Below, in pieces: positions 35,009-43,637 of a stretch of DNA of 64,000 nt (positions within the stretch are counted from its first letter, which is position 1; each line of letters begins with the position of its first letter). Both the position numbers and the translations under genes were made by a program. The notes below the pieces were generated by a model. The model saw nothing but the letters and a program-made list of their open reading frames with translations. It had not been told where the DNA came from and made no database searches. The DNA is from Enteractinococcus helveticum. Its GTDB lineage: Bacteria > Actinomycetota > Actinomycetes > Actinomycetales > Micrococcaceae. Location of the stretch: assembly GCF_001657475.1 (NCBI RefSeq), contig NZ_LXEY01000022.1, positions 310,001-374,000 of the forward strand, read 5' to 3'.

Positions 35009-36703
35009 GTGTCGAGTTTTACTTCATTTACCCACCTCAAAGTCTCTGGAATCTCCAAATCGTTCCCAGACCGACGCGTCTTTACGAATATCTCGTTTTC
35101 GGTGGCCCACCACGAACGGGTTGGCATCATCGGGGAGAATGGTTCAGGCAAGACCACTCTGCTCAGCATCCTTGCTGGTGAACTGCCATCTGATGCCGGC
35201 ACCGTGGAGCTCTTTGCTCCGCAAGGCGAAGACCTGCATATCGGATTGCTCCACCAACAGCCGCAATTTCCCGGGTCACTCACCGTGGCTGAGGTCTTGG
35301 AACGCTCAATTGCGCGCTTACGAACCGCCGAAGCCCAGGTAGCTGACGCGGCAGCCGCCATCGCCACAACGCCTGAGGCTTCCGGTGCGATGCATGACTA
35401 TATGGCAGCACTGGATGTCGCAGAACGACTCGGAGCATGGGGGATCGAGGCGCATCTTGAAACGACCATGCATGGACTCGGTTTGGACGAATTAGCCCGT
35501 GACAAGACCGTGGACCAACTCTCCGGAGGCCAACGCGCTCGGCTCGCCATGGCAAGTCTGTTATTGTCGAGCCCGGATATCCTGCTGCTTGATGAGCCAA
35601 CTAACCATCTCGACGATAGCGCGCTGCAATATTTAACAACCGTCATTGCTGACTGGCACGGACCGGTGATATTGGTCAGTCACGATCGAGCATTTCTTGA
35701 CGAAACGGTCGTGTCCATCCTCGATCTCGACCCCGCTCCTCGACAGATTGCAGCTCAGACTCACCACGACGTCTTACCAAGCATTGGCGTGACCCGTTTT
35801 AGCGGCACCTATTCGGACTACGTGCGCTATCAACGCGAAGCCCGGCAGCGATGGCAGCATCAATTCGATCAAGAACAAGCCGAGATCAAACGTCTGCGTG
35901 CCGCCGTGCATGAGCAGCAAGTCGTGGGTCATAGTGATTGGAAGCCACGCACGGAAAGCCGTATCGCCAAAAAATTCTATGCCGACCGGAACGCCAAAGT
36001 GGTGGCTCGAAGGGTCAACGATGCACGCTCGCGTCTGGCCGAGGCAGAACAGCACCAGATCGTCAAACCACCTGAACCGCTTATCTTTCAGGGACTCGAC
36101 GCCGCGACAGAGGACTCCGAAACGACGATCCCGGTCGATGAAGCCCTGATTCGCGCCCAAAATATTCGAGTAGCAAGACGGCTTGATCCCGTGTCCCTAA
36201 ACCTCAGCCAGGGCGAACATCTCCTCATCACCGGGGCCAACGGCACCGGGAAATCCACCCTCTTGGAAGTGCTTTCGGGGGCGCTTACACCCACCGGAGG
36301 AACGTTAGAATGCGCCGCAGATGCCACCTATCGGATGCTACGCCAAGAGAGCAGCTGGGATGAGGTGGCCGATCAAACGGCTCGGGCGGTCTATGAACAA
36401 ACTGTGGGATTCGAACGCGCCCAGGTCGTCCCGTTGTCGACCTTTGGATTGCTAAGTCCGCGCGATGAGAACCGACCGATCGCTACGCTGAGCGTCGGCC
36501 AGCAACGCCGCCTCGATTTGGCAGTCCTACTGGCGAACCCACCAGAGGTGCTGCTACTCGATGAGCCAACCAACCATCTATCGCTGGTCCTGGTGACAGA
36601 ATTGGAAGCTTCCATGGAGCACTATCCCGGAACCGTGATCGTAGCCTCACATGACCGGTGGCTACGTGAACGCTGGCAGGGCAAACGCCTTCATCTGCAA
36701 TAG
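35009..36703 (+). CDS. ABC-F family ATPase
   Basis: 564 residues, two ATPase domains, no membrane part. First: GENGSGKTT, LSGGQRARLAMA, ILLLDEPTNHLDD. Second: GANGTGKST, LSVGQQRRLDLA, VLLLDEPTNHLS. The linker between them (about 265-365) is rich in basic and Gln residues and forms the helical hairpin that enters the ribosomal E site. ABC-F proteins act on stalled ribosomes or protect them from macrolides, lincosamides or similar drugs; which class this is cannot be settled here. GTG start with AGGA upstream; a small overlapping frame starts at 34942. Confidence 0.85.
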   Translation: MSSFTSFTHLKVSGISKSFPDRRVFTNISFSVAHHERVGIIGENGSGKTTLLSILAGELPSDAGTVELFAPQGEDLHIGLLHQQPQFPGSLTVAEVLERSIARLRTAEAQVADAAAAIATTPEASGAMHDYMAALDVAERLGAWGIEAHLETTMHGLGLDELARDKTVDQLSGGQRARLAMASLLLSSPDILLLDEPTNHLDDSALQYLTTVIADWHGPVILVSHDRAFLDETVVSILDLDPAPRQIAAQTHHDVLPSIGVTRFSGTYSDYVRYQREARQRWQHQFDQEQAEIKRLRAAVHEQQVVGHSDWKPRTESRIAKKFYADRNAKVVARRVNDARSRLAEAEQHQIVKPPEPLIFQGLDAATEDSETTIPVDEALIRAQNIRVARRLDPVSLNLSQGEHLLITGANGTGKSTLLEVLSGALTPTGGTLECAADATYRMLRQESSWDEVADQTARAVYEQTVGFERAQVVPLSTFGLLSPRDENRPIATLSVGQQRRLDLAVLLANPPEVLLLDEPTNHLSLVLVTELEASMEHYPGTVIVASHDRWLRERWQGKRLHLQ

Positions 36704-37060
36704 CTAAGGTCACGACGAGCGCCCAAAACCCCCGCAGCGCGGCCTTGGTTCGGTATCGGTCATTTTCATCCGGTGGTCGATTTGCCTCTGAACCGGCGGG
36801 TATCTCCAGTAAGCACCGGCCAGCAATTTCGCTGCACGATAGCTGATCGTTGGACTTCGAAACTTTGCCAGAGCACCGGGTCACACCCTGCTCCAATTCC
36901 AACCGTGGCGAAAATCTCCTAAGCTACCGGCATAGCAACGATCATGGGTTGATATCGAAGACTGACTAGGTGTGATGTCAGGCAGCGAAGACCTCGCTGC
37001 TTGGTCGGTGCACGCGCATCTGGCACACTAGAGTTACCATCACAGCATCTCAAGGAATCC
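36704..37060. other. Intergenic stretch with one hairpin
   Basis: A 357 bp gap between ABC-F and the membrane-protein pair. GCAGCGA, AGACC, TCGCTGC at 36982-37000 is a perfect 7-bp hairpin and could end the ABC-F transcript or sit in the leader of the next one. No gene recognised on either strand. Confidence 0.45.
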
Positions 37061-37717
37061 ATGTCATATACACCCCCGCCACCTGGCGCATATCAACCCG
37101 ATAACGTTCCAACACAAGAAAAACCCCGACGTCGACCAGGCACCGGTATGCTCATCGCCGGCCTGATTTTGATCGGTGTCAGCATCCTGGGCGGCATCAT
37201 CGCTGTGGTGGCTTTCAGCGTCTCCTCGTTTAGTAAACTCGAAGACTTTGCGTCCTCGACCCATTCGATTGACCAGCACGTCACGGTTGATGGTCTGGGG
37301 GACAACCAGTGGTTTATCTACCAAGACCCCAATGTCATGACCGGTGCCAGTTGCACGGTGGTTGATGAACAAGGCAACGATGTCACCACTCAGTCGGCAG
37401 ATCTGGACATGACGCTCAACGATCTGTCCTTCCAAGCTATCCAGACTTTTGAATCCACCGCCGGTGGAGTCTATGACATCTCCTGTACCGACTACCCCGT
37501 CATACTCGGCGGGTCACTACCACTGGGCGGTCTTTTTGGCGCAGGCATTAGTGTCTTTGTCGCCGGTCTCCTCTTCCTGGTAGGTGCCGTGTTGACCATT
37601 ATTGGCCTGGTGCGCCGCTCGAAATCAAAGCGCCAGCAATACCCTCCATACGGAGGTAACTCCTATCCCGGTTATGGGCCAGGACAACAGCCGTATTATC
37701 CGGGGCCGCCTGCGTGA
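37061..37717 (+). CDS. Two-helix membrane protein with proline-rich tails, paralogue 1
   Basis: 218 residues. N-terminus is rich in Pro/Tyr (SYTPPPPGAYQPD). Helix 1 (about 30-53) is followed by an external domain with two Cys (near 112 and 147), then helix 2 (about 160-188) and a Pro/Tyr/Gly tail ending in YYPGPP. Such tails occur in actinobacterial surface or assembly proteins. No family name is offered. AAGGAATCC precedes the ATG. Its stop overlaps the start of a protein with the same layout. Confidence 0.6.
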   Translation: MSYTPPPPGAYQPDNVPTQEKPRRRPGTGMLIAGLILIGVSILGGIIAVVAFSVSSFSKLEDFASSTHSIDQHVTVDGLGDNQWFIYQDPNVMTGASCTVVDEQGNDVTTQSADLDMTLNDLSFQAIQTFESTAGGVYDISCTDYPVILGGSLPLGGLFGAGISVFVAGLLFLVGAVLTIIGLVRRSKSKRQQYPPYGGNSYPGYGPGQQPYYPGPPA

Positions 37718-38361
37718 CCCACATGATGCAACGCCAGTCCACCGCACCATCACGTCGTCCCGTTGCCGGCTATATTTTGGCCAGCATCGTGGTCGGTGTG
37801 CTTGGTTTGGTGACGGCGATTGCCATCACCATCTCCGGCATTATGAACACGTTCTCTGATGTCGGAGAATCCTATGCCGACGCTTTTGAGACCGGGGAAC
37901 GCGTCGGACCGCAGGCGACCGCAGTCGAACTGGGCGACGCAAAATACACGGTCCTTTCGTTGTACTATCGCTCCGAAGAACCGTCGGTGGCTGAACAAAT
38001 GCAACAGTGCGATATCACCGATCCTGATGGAGACCCGGTGGCGTCGAATACCTCATCTCAGCCGGTCACCGAAGCGCAAGCAACAGCTGCCGGCTATGAT
38101 GCGCCGGGACTCTATCACGTGGTCTTCACACATTTCGAAGCCCGAGAGGGCACCTATGTTGTGGAGTGTCAGCAGGAAGCTATTGTCAGTGATGGTGCCA
38201 GTTACAAGATGAGTAATACCGCCCTGCAGGGTGTGCTCATCGGGCTGTTCAGCGTTGTCATCGCCGGTGGGTTATTCATCATGGGAGTGGTGAATAGTTC
38301 CCGCAATAAGAAAGCCCAAGCCGCAGAACTCGCCCAGGCCGCCGATCACAACGTCACCTAG
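37714..38361 (+). CDS. Two-helix membrane protein, paralogue 2
   Basis: 215 residues with the layout of the preceding protein: helix 1 (about 17-40), an external domain with two Cys (about 94 and 152), helix 2 (about 170-195), and a short Ala/Lys-rich tail. The GTG start overlaps the previous stop (GTGA); ATGs at 37723 and 37726 are alternatives. The external domains share a P-x-x-x-x-A/C-x-V-x-D..-G spacing and two Cys, so I infer duplication. Function unknown. Confidence 0.55.
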   Translation: MTHMMQRQSTAPSRRPVAGYILASIVVGVLGLVTAIAITISGIMNTFSDVGESYADAFETGERVGPQATAVELGDAKYTVLSLYYRSEEPSVAEQMQQCDITDPDGDPVASNTSSQPVTEAQATAAGYDAPGLYHVVFTHFEAREGTYVVECQQEAIVSDGASYKMSNTALQGVLIGLFSVVIAGGLFIMGVVNSSRNKKAQAAELAQAADHNVT

Positions 38362-38433
38362 TAGGCTTTATGTCGCCCGAGTGAAGACTCCGGTGGGCAG
38401 GTGACAGGTGTCTTTACTAAGCTGAGGAACATG

Positions 38434-39243
38434 ATGAACTGTTCGGATCCAGCCGGTCGCCTCCACACGGAAGTCCTGGAAGGTGGACTACGGCGCGTTG
38501 TCTTTATGCATGGGCTAATGGGCCGCGGCAAAAACTTTACGACCATTGCCAAAGGCATCCAAGAAACCACTACCTCACTGCTTGTGGACCTACCTAATCA
38601 CGGGGCCTCTTGCTGGACTGATGACTTCGACTACATCGAAATCGCCGATCTGGTCGCCGAAGAACTCCGCCGAGATTTTTGCAAAGACGAGCCAGCCGTG
38701 ATCCTCGGCCACTCGATGGGCGGCAAGGTCGCCATGCTGCTCGCGCTGCGCCACCCAGAGCTCACCGCTGGGCTGATCATCGAAGACATCTCGCCAGTGC
38801 AGTCATCCACCAGTGAATTCGAACACCTCTTGGGCACACTGCTGAAACTTGACCTATCTCAGGTCACCTCACGTCGCGACGCACATGCCAAGCTCAAAAC
38901 CGATATCGACGACGCCGGTGTACGCGGCTTCTTATTACAAAACCTAATCCGCGACGAGCACGTCGGATTCGCATGGCAGCCCAATCTGCAGATGCTCTAC
39001 GACAAACTCCCAACGATCGTTGATTTTCCACAGGTAGAACAGGCCTATGACGATCATCCCGTATTGTGGATCAAAGGCTCCGAATCGGATTACATCAACG
39101 ACGAGACCACCGTGGCCATGCGCAAACTGTTCCCAAGCACCCGCAAGATCCAAATCCGCAATGCCGGTCACTGGGTGCACTCAGAACAAGCCAGGCCATT
39201 TATCGAAACCATCGACTACTACATTGCAGGGCGCTACTCCTAA
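38434..39243 (+). CDS. Alpha/beta hydrolase (serine hydrolase)
   Basis: 269 residues: FMHGLMGRGKNF (oxyanion side), LVDLPNHG, nucleophile GHSMGG, Asp in V-L-W-I-K-G-S-E-S-D-Y, and His in NAGHWVH. The L-P-N-H-G-x-S block resembles the YbfF-type esterase subgroup of MhpC-like hydrolases. The natural substrate is unknown. GAGGA is 5 nt before the ATG at 38434; GTG at 38401 and ATG at 38431 are alternatives. Confidence 0.82.
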   Translation: MNCSDPAGRLHTEVLEGGLRRVVFMHGLMGRGKNFTTIAKGIQETTTSLLVDLPNHGASCWTDDFDYIEIADLVAEELRRDFCKDEPAVILGHSMGGKVAMLLALRHPELTAGLIIEDISPVQSSTSEFEHLLGTLLKLDLSQVTSRRDAHAKLKTDIDDAGVRGFLLQNLIRDEHVGFAWQPNLQMLYDKLPTIVDFPQVEQAYDDHPVLWIKGSESDYINDETTVAMRKLFPSTRKIQIRNAGHWVHSEQARPFIETIDYYIAGRYS

Positions 39244-39304
39244 GCCAATTGCGCCCCTGACGAGCACGCAGTCTGGAAACGTCAGGCTCTGATAACCTAA
39301 CGAT

Positions 39305-39823
39305 GTGACAGCCCAAGAAGATCTTGCCCAAAATATCCCAGAGGTCCCAGTTGGACCAGGTGGCCGCGATGCACTGGTCGGCCGCCGGATTTTTCGGTCC
39401 CCACTGGCTCGACGCATCACCTACGCGGTAGTTTTTGAAATTCTCGCGGTGGGCTTCACGACACTGATTCTGGCAATCCTTGGTAACGACTCCGGCTCGT
39501 CCTTTTTAGTCGGGGTGGTCTCCTCGACGGTAGCCCTGGCATGGAACATGCTGTTCAACTGGGGATTTGAAGCATTCGAACGTCGAATCGGGGTCACCCA
39601 CCGACCCTGGTACATGCGCGTGACACACGCAGTGTTGTTCGAGGGCGGTCTGGTGACCATGTTGGTACCAGCCATCGCTTGGATCCTTAGCATTAGCCTG
39701 TTGGACGCCTTCATTCTAGAGATCGGGCTGTTGATCTTCTTCTTGATCTACACCGCTATCTACGCCTGGATTTTTGACCGGGTCTTCGGGCTGCCCGAAC
39801 CGGCTGCACACTATCAGCGTTGA
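39305..39823 (+). CDS. PACE-family efflux transporter
   Basis: 172 residues, four helices in two tandem bacterial-transmembrane-pair repeats. Each repeat has R-x-x-Y/H-A-V-x-F-E at its start (ARRITYAVVFE, and R-V-T-H-A-V-L-F-E) and W-N-x-x-F-N-x-x-F-E follows the first. This is the PACE signature of AceI, which exports chlorhexidine and short diamines using the proton gradient. PACE was defined in Proteobacteria. The substrate here is unknown. GTG start; 61 bp follow the hydrolase gene. Confidence 0.78.
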   Translation: MTAQEDLAQNIPEVPVGPGGRDALVGRRIFRSPLARRITYAVVFEILAVGFTTLILAILGNDSGSSFLVGVVSSTVALAWNMLFNWGFEAFERRIGVTHRPWYMRVTHAVLFEGGLVTMLVPAIAWILSISLLDAFILEIGLLIFFLIYTAIYAWIFDRVFGLPEPAAHYQR

Positions 39824-39891
39824 TCACAAGTTTTGCACTGAGCGGCGAACAGCCGTCGATAAAACCTCCTGCTGACGCATACAGTAGAGGC

Positions 39892-40392
39892 ATGGCTAAA
39901 ACGCATTTTAAAGGTAACCCCACAAACACCGTCGCCGATATTCCAGCTGTTGGATCGCAGATTCCCGATTCCACGCTGGTGGGCATTGATATGTCCGAAG
40001 TGAAACTCTCCGATTATGCCGGTCAGTGGCTGTTGGTTAACAGCTTCCCGTCCCTGGACACTGGGGTATGTGCCGCCAGCGTGCGTGAATTCAACGAACG
40101 CGCAGCCAACCTGGAAAATACCGTGGTACTGAATGTTTCCAAGGACCTGCCGTTTGCTCAGGCGCGCTTCTGTGGTGCCGAAGGCATTGAACGTGCTCAC
40201 ACGGCTTCGGCATTCCGCTCAAACTTTGGCATTGACTTTGGTGTTGAACTAGCAGATTCACCGATGGCAGGCCTGCTTGGCCGCTCTGTGGTCGTGGTGA
40301 ATCCCCAAGGTGAAGTCACCTACACCGAGCTCGTCGAAGAAATCACGAATGAACCAGACTACGACGCGGTCATGGAGCACTTGGGCGCATAA
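39892..40392 (+). CDS. tpx: Thiol peroxidase
   Basis: 166 residues of the atypical 2-Cys peroxiredoxin Tpx. Peroxidatic Cys60 is in PSLDTGVCAAS and resolving Cys94 in LPFAQARFCGAEG. The usual D-T-P-V-C is D-T-G-V-C here, a change right beside the active site. It reduces alkyl hydroperoxides with thioredoxin. TACAGT ends 6 nt before the ATG, so a leaderless mRNA is possible; GTAGAGG is too close to act as a normal ribosome site. Confidence 0.88.
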   Translation: MAKTHFKGNPTNTVADIPAVGSQIPDSTLVGIDMSEVKLSDYAGQWLLVNSFPSLDTGVCAASVREFNERAANLENTVVLNVSKDLPFAQARFCGAEGIERAHTASAFRSNFGIDFGVELADSPMAGLLGRSVVVVNPQGEVTYTELVEEITNEPDYDAVMEHLGA

Positions 40393-40414
40393 CCCATAAA
40401 AGAAAACCACCGGC

Positions 40415-41974
40415 GTGAACTACCAGAATCCTTCCGAACCCGAATCGTCACCAGAACCAGACGATCAACGACCTGACCATTACCGGCAGGCCTCAGAAGA
40501 GAGCGCTGGAAGTCCGCCACCACCGCCCGGACCACCACCATATGGTCCGGGCGGTGGTGATCCACAAGCCTTTGGTCCCTACGGGCCCAACACCTTCAAC
40601 CCCGAGCCTTATCGCACCGGACCACCGGACCCGCCCTACGGTTCCCATCACGACCCGCGATATGATCCCCGTTGGGTCCACTCCACCCACCACCCGACCG
40701 ATGAAACTCGGTCCATTCCGTATTTCAGTAACGAATACAACGACCCTGGTCAATACTCGAAACCGTCACGACGTCGTCGCGGCCCGCTGAGTCTCATTCT
40801 CAACGGCATCGGGATCTTAGCATTCGGTTTTCTACTCATCGGATTTCTTGCCCTAGTCTTTGACTGGGATGGCCCAGACATCGCCGTCGACGACTTCTCC
40901 CTGGAAGAATTCTTCGCACCAGATGGTGCATCAGAACAAGCTGATCCGATTATCCCGGACCCCGAGGCCGCGAATGCCAGCCTGGTCGAGCAATTGGACC
41001 ATGTTCACCAGGGCATCACTGTCGACTGGGAAAACGGTGATCAACACACCGGAAGCGGTCTCGACCCTGGCCAAGAAGTTTCAAAGGCGCCTGGCATCTT
41101 CATGGTCGATACTCAGGTCTACCAATACCTCGGGTTCGGTTCTGGCATGGTGCTCAGCTCCGATGGGTTAGCCATTACCAATTACCACGTCGTTGAATCG
41201 TCAACCTCGGTGTCGATCACCATGGCTGATACGAATGAGCGCTACTCCGCGACCGTCCTGGGTCGCGATGCCAGTCAAGACATTGCTGTGCTGCAGATCG
41301 ACACCGATGAGCCACTTGAAGTCGCCTCAATCAATCCGGGCGAAGTTAGCGTCGGCGATACAGTCGCCGGGGTCGGCAACGCCGGGGGACAGGGATACCT
41401 GACCTCGGTGGTCGGAGAAATCCAGGGCACCAGCGAAACCATCCACATCGAACCGCAGGAACCTGGTTCACCGGCCCAATGGCTTGAAAACCTCATTATG
41501 ATCACCGCCGATATTGTGCCCGGGTATTCCGGTGGACCAACGGTGGATGCCAATGGTCAGGTGATCGGGGTATCGACTGCCGCAAGCCAAAACACGACAA
41601 ACTCCGACGACGCCTATGGGTATGCGGTACCGATCGTCAATGCCTTGGAAGTGGTGGAACAGGTTCTAGCTGGGGATGATTCTGGCGACGTCGTCATTGG
41701 CGCTGGGGGAGCGCTGGGGATCGTGGTGTCCTCTGAACCCGATGCCGGAGCACGGGTCATGGAAGTCATGAACGGTTCCGCCGCGCATCAAATTGGGCTG
41801 CAGCCAGATGATGTGATTTTAGAAATTGATGGCAACGACGTGCTCAACTCCTCGTATATTTCCCGCTATGTGCGAGATAAAGACCCCGGCGAGGAAGTTG
41901 AAGTCGTCTGGCGTACCGTAGACGGGGAGATACGGACCGCCACCGCGGTCCTTGAAGAAGCTTCGATCAACTAA
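40415..41974 (+). CDS. Membrane-anchored HtrA/DegP-like S1C serine protease with PDZ domain
   Basis: 519 residues: a long Pro/Gly/Tyr-rich cytosolic N-terminus (1-120), one helix (about 127-150), an acidic extracellular linker, the trypsin-like domain with His258 (TNYHVVE), Asp289 (SQDIAVL) and Ser372 (GYSGGP), and a C-terminal PDZ domain (about 430-515, A-H-Q-I-G-L-Q-P-D-D-V-I). It degrades or processes misfolded surface proteins. The S-site motif is GYSGGP where GNSGGP is usual. GTG start 22 nt after tpx. It ends on CTAA shared with the convergent MFS gene. Confidence 0.85.
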   Translation: MNYQNPSEPESSPEPDDQRPDHYRQASEESAGSPPPPPGPPPYGPGGGDPQAFGPYGPNTFNPEPYRTGPPDPPYGSHHDPRYDPRWVHSTHHPTDETRSIPYFSNEYNDPGQYSKPSRRRRGPLSLILNGIGILAFGFLLIGFLALVFDWDGPDIAVDDFSLEEFFAPDGASEQADPIIPDPEAANASLVEQLDHVHQGITVDWENGDQHTGSGLDPGQEVSKAPGIFMVDTQVYQYLGFGSGMVLSSDGLAITNYHVVESSTSVSITMADTNERYSATVLGRDASQDIAVLQIDTDEPLEVASINPGEVSVGDTVAGVGNAGGQGYLTSVVGEIQGTSETIHIEPQEPGSPAQWLENLIMITADIVPGYSGGPTVDANGQVIGVSTAASQNTTNSDDAYGYAVPIVNALEVVEQVLAGDDSGDVVIGAGGALGIVVSSEPDAGARVMEVMNGSAAHQIGLQPDDVILEIDGNDVLNSSYISRYVRDKDPGEEVEVVWRTVDGEIRTATAVLEEASIN

Positions 41975-43221
41975 TTCCCAGGGTTGTGCGGCTGGAGCTG
42001 GTCATCGACGTTGACATCACGGGCGGCGAGCGCACCGGCCAGGGCCATGAGTATTGCCAACACAAACAGAAATACCAACGTCGTCGTCCAGGTGTTGTTG
42101 GCCGTATACAACACCCCGACCAGCAGGGGTCCGACGCCGGCCAGAATGTAGCCGACCGGTTGGACAAAGCCTGAGAGTCTGGCGGTGATGTCGTGGTCTA
42201 CACTGCGCGCTGGGATCAGGCAAATGGCGGTGGCAAACGCCATGCCGCCCACCCCGAGCAGCAACGACCAGAGCCAGCGGCCTTCGGCAGGCCACAAAAA
42301 TAGGCCAAGGTAGCCTATTGCGCTGAACACCCCAAAGACTACCGGCCAGACCCAAAGGCGTTTGGAACGATCCACGACGGTGGGCATAATGAGACTGCCA
42401 ACCACCCCGATGCCCGCGGTGACCGACAACAGTAAACCGGACTCATTGGCGCTGACCCCGGCGTCACGGTAGATCTGGGGTAGCCAACCAAACTGGACAT
42501 ACACCTGCGTGGATTGCAGCGAGAAGAAGGCCATCATTGCCCAGGCGGCCGGTGACCGGAAGATGCGCGTGGTGGGGGTGGCATGGGACGGGGTAGGCGG
42601 GTAGTCGTAGCCGATGCGTTTGGTCACAACGAACCACAACGCTGCCGGAATGATAGCCAGTACAGCCCACAGGGTCAGGGCGGTACGCCAGCCGATATCG
42701 GGGCTGAACCATGCTGAGAAGACCTGGGCGGCGGGCGCGGTGAAAGCGGCACCAATGGCCCCGGCGGCGACGACACACACCGAGTAGACGGTCATGAGTT
42801 TGACCGTGTGTTGGCGACCGTGGATTTTGATCCAGGCGGGCATGAGCACATTGGCAATGGCGATACCGGTCAGGCCAATGATCGACAGGATCAAAAAGAG
42901 CCACGAATTATCGACCCAGGCGCGCAGCCCAATGCCAAAGACTATGGCCAGCGCAGATAATAAGAGGGTGGCCGAGATGCCAAAGCGCTTGCCGATTCGC
43001 ACCGCAAGCAGCCCCAGGACGCCGAAAATCAGCCCCGGCAGCGACGTCAAGAAGCCCAGGGCGCCGCCACCAAATTGCATGCCGTCACCGATTTCGGCCA
43101 ACAACGGACCGATCGAACTCGCCGCAGCCCGTAGGTTTAAGGCCAGCGCGAGTACGGAAATGAACATGAACCCATAGGTCAGCGTCTTGGGCGTGGTAGC
43201 AACAGCGGTGCGATTAGACAT
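41971..43221 (-). CDS. MFS transporter of the CynX/NimT type
   Basis: 416 residues with twelve helices. NLRAAASSIGPLL in helix 1 is the pattern of the cyanate-transporter-like MFS group (CynX/NimT), and charged loops follow helices 2 and 8. Substrate unknown; family members carry cyanate, nitroimidazoles or other small molecules. Charged residues near the N-terminus and the ATG at 43221 support this start; a poor ribosome site is the only weakness. Confidence 0.8.
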   Translation of the reverse strand: MSNRTAVATTPKTLTYGFMFISVLALALNLRAAASSIGPLLAEIGDGMQFGGGALGFLTSLPGLIFGVLGLLAVRIGKRFGISATLLLSALAIVFGIGLRAWVDNSWLFLILSIIGLTGIAIANVLMPAWIKIHGRQHTVKLMTVYSVCVVAAGAIGAAFTAPAAQVFSAWFSPDIGWRTALTLWAVLAIIPAALWFVVTKRIGYDYPPTPSHATPTTRIFRSPAAWAMMAFFSLQSTQVYVQFGWLPQIYRDAGVSANESGLLLSVTAGIGVVGSLIMPTVVDRSKRLWVWPVVFGVFSAIGYLGLFLWPAEGRWLWSLLLGVGGMAFATAICLIPARSVDHDITARLSGFVQPVGYILAGVGPLLVGVLYTANNTWTTTLVFLFVLAILMALAGALAARDVNVDDQLQPHNPGN

Positions 43222-43637
43222 AGGACCAGTTCTACCCGCAATACTGGCTTTCGTCACGTATTGGCTGAGGCCCGTTTTGTGGTGCTGTGCGAGGTGGGAG
43301 GCTGTTTGGCACGATGTGTTCGTTCATGTCTTCGATACGTTCCATAGTTAATCGAGCATCGACTGCTGTCAGGCTTGATCGGCATGTCCCCTCGCCTTTC
43401 CAGCGGTGGAGCACCGGTTATGACAGGAGGTATGGACCGTGCAATTTGAGCCCAATACTTCAGCAAAACCACCGGTTCGCGCCCCAATGCGTTTCAAGTG
43501 TATATAACGCCTCACGGTGGATCGGTCAGCAACACCCAAGGTGTGCTTTACACTAGTAACGTGGCCAATGCGTACACACCTACAGTATCTTCGGCCGCAG
43601 CACATCTTACATTTCTACCTTCAAACGAGGTATGCCC
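43222..43637. other. Intergenic stretch upstream of typA
   Basis: A 416 bp divergent gap. It holds an AGGAGGT directly before ATG at 43432 followed by a five-codon frame (not called), and a -10-like TACACT at 43549-43554 that could serve typA. No gene family recognised on either strand. Confidence 0.45.

Noticed and set aside
43432..43449. AGGAGGT followed by ATG and a five-codon frame
   Set aside because: Spacing to the ATG is zero and the peptide is only five residues; no evidence of a leader role for typA.
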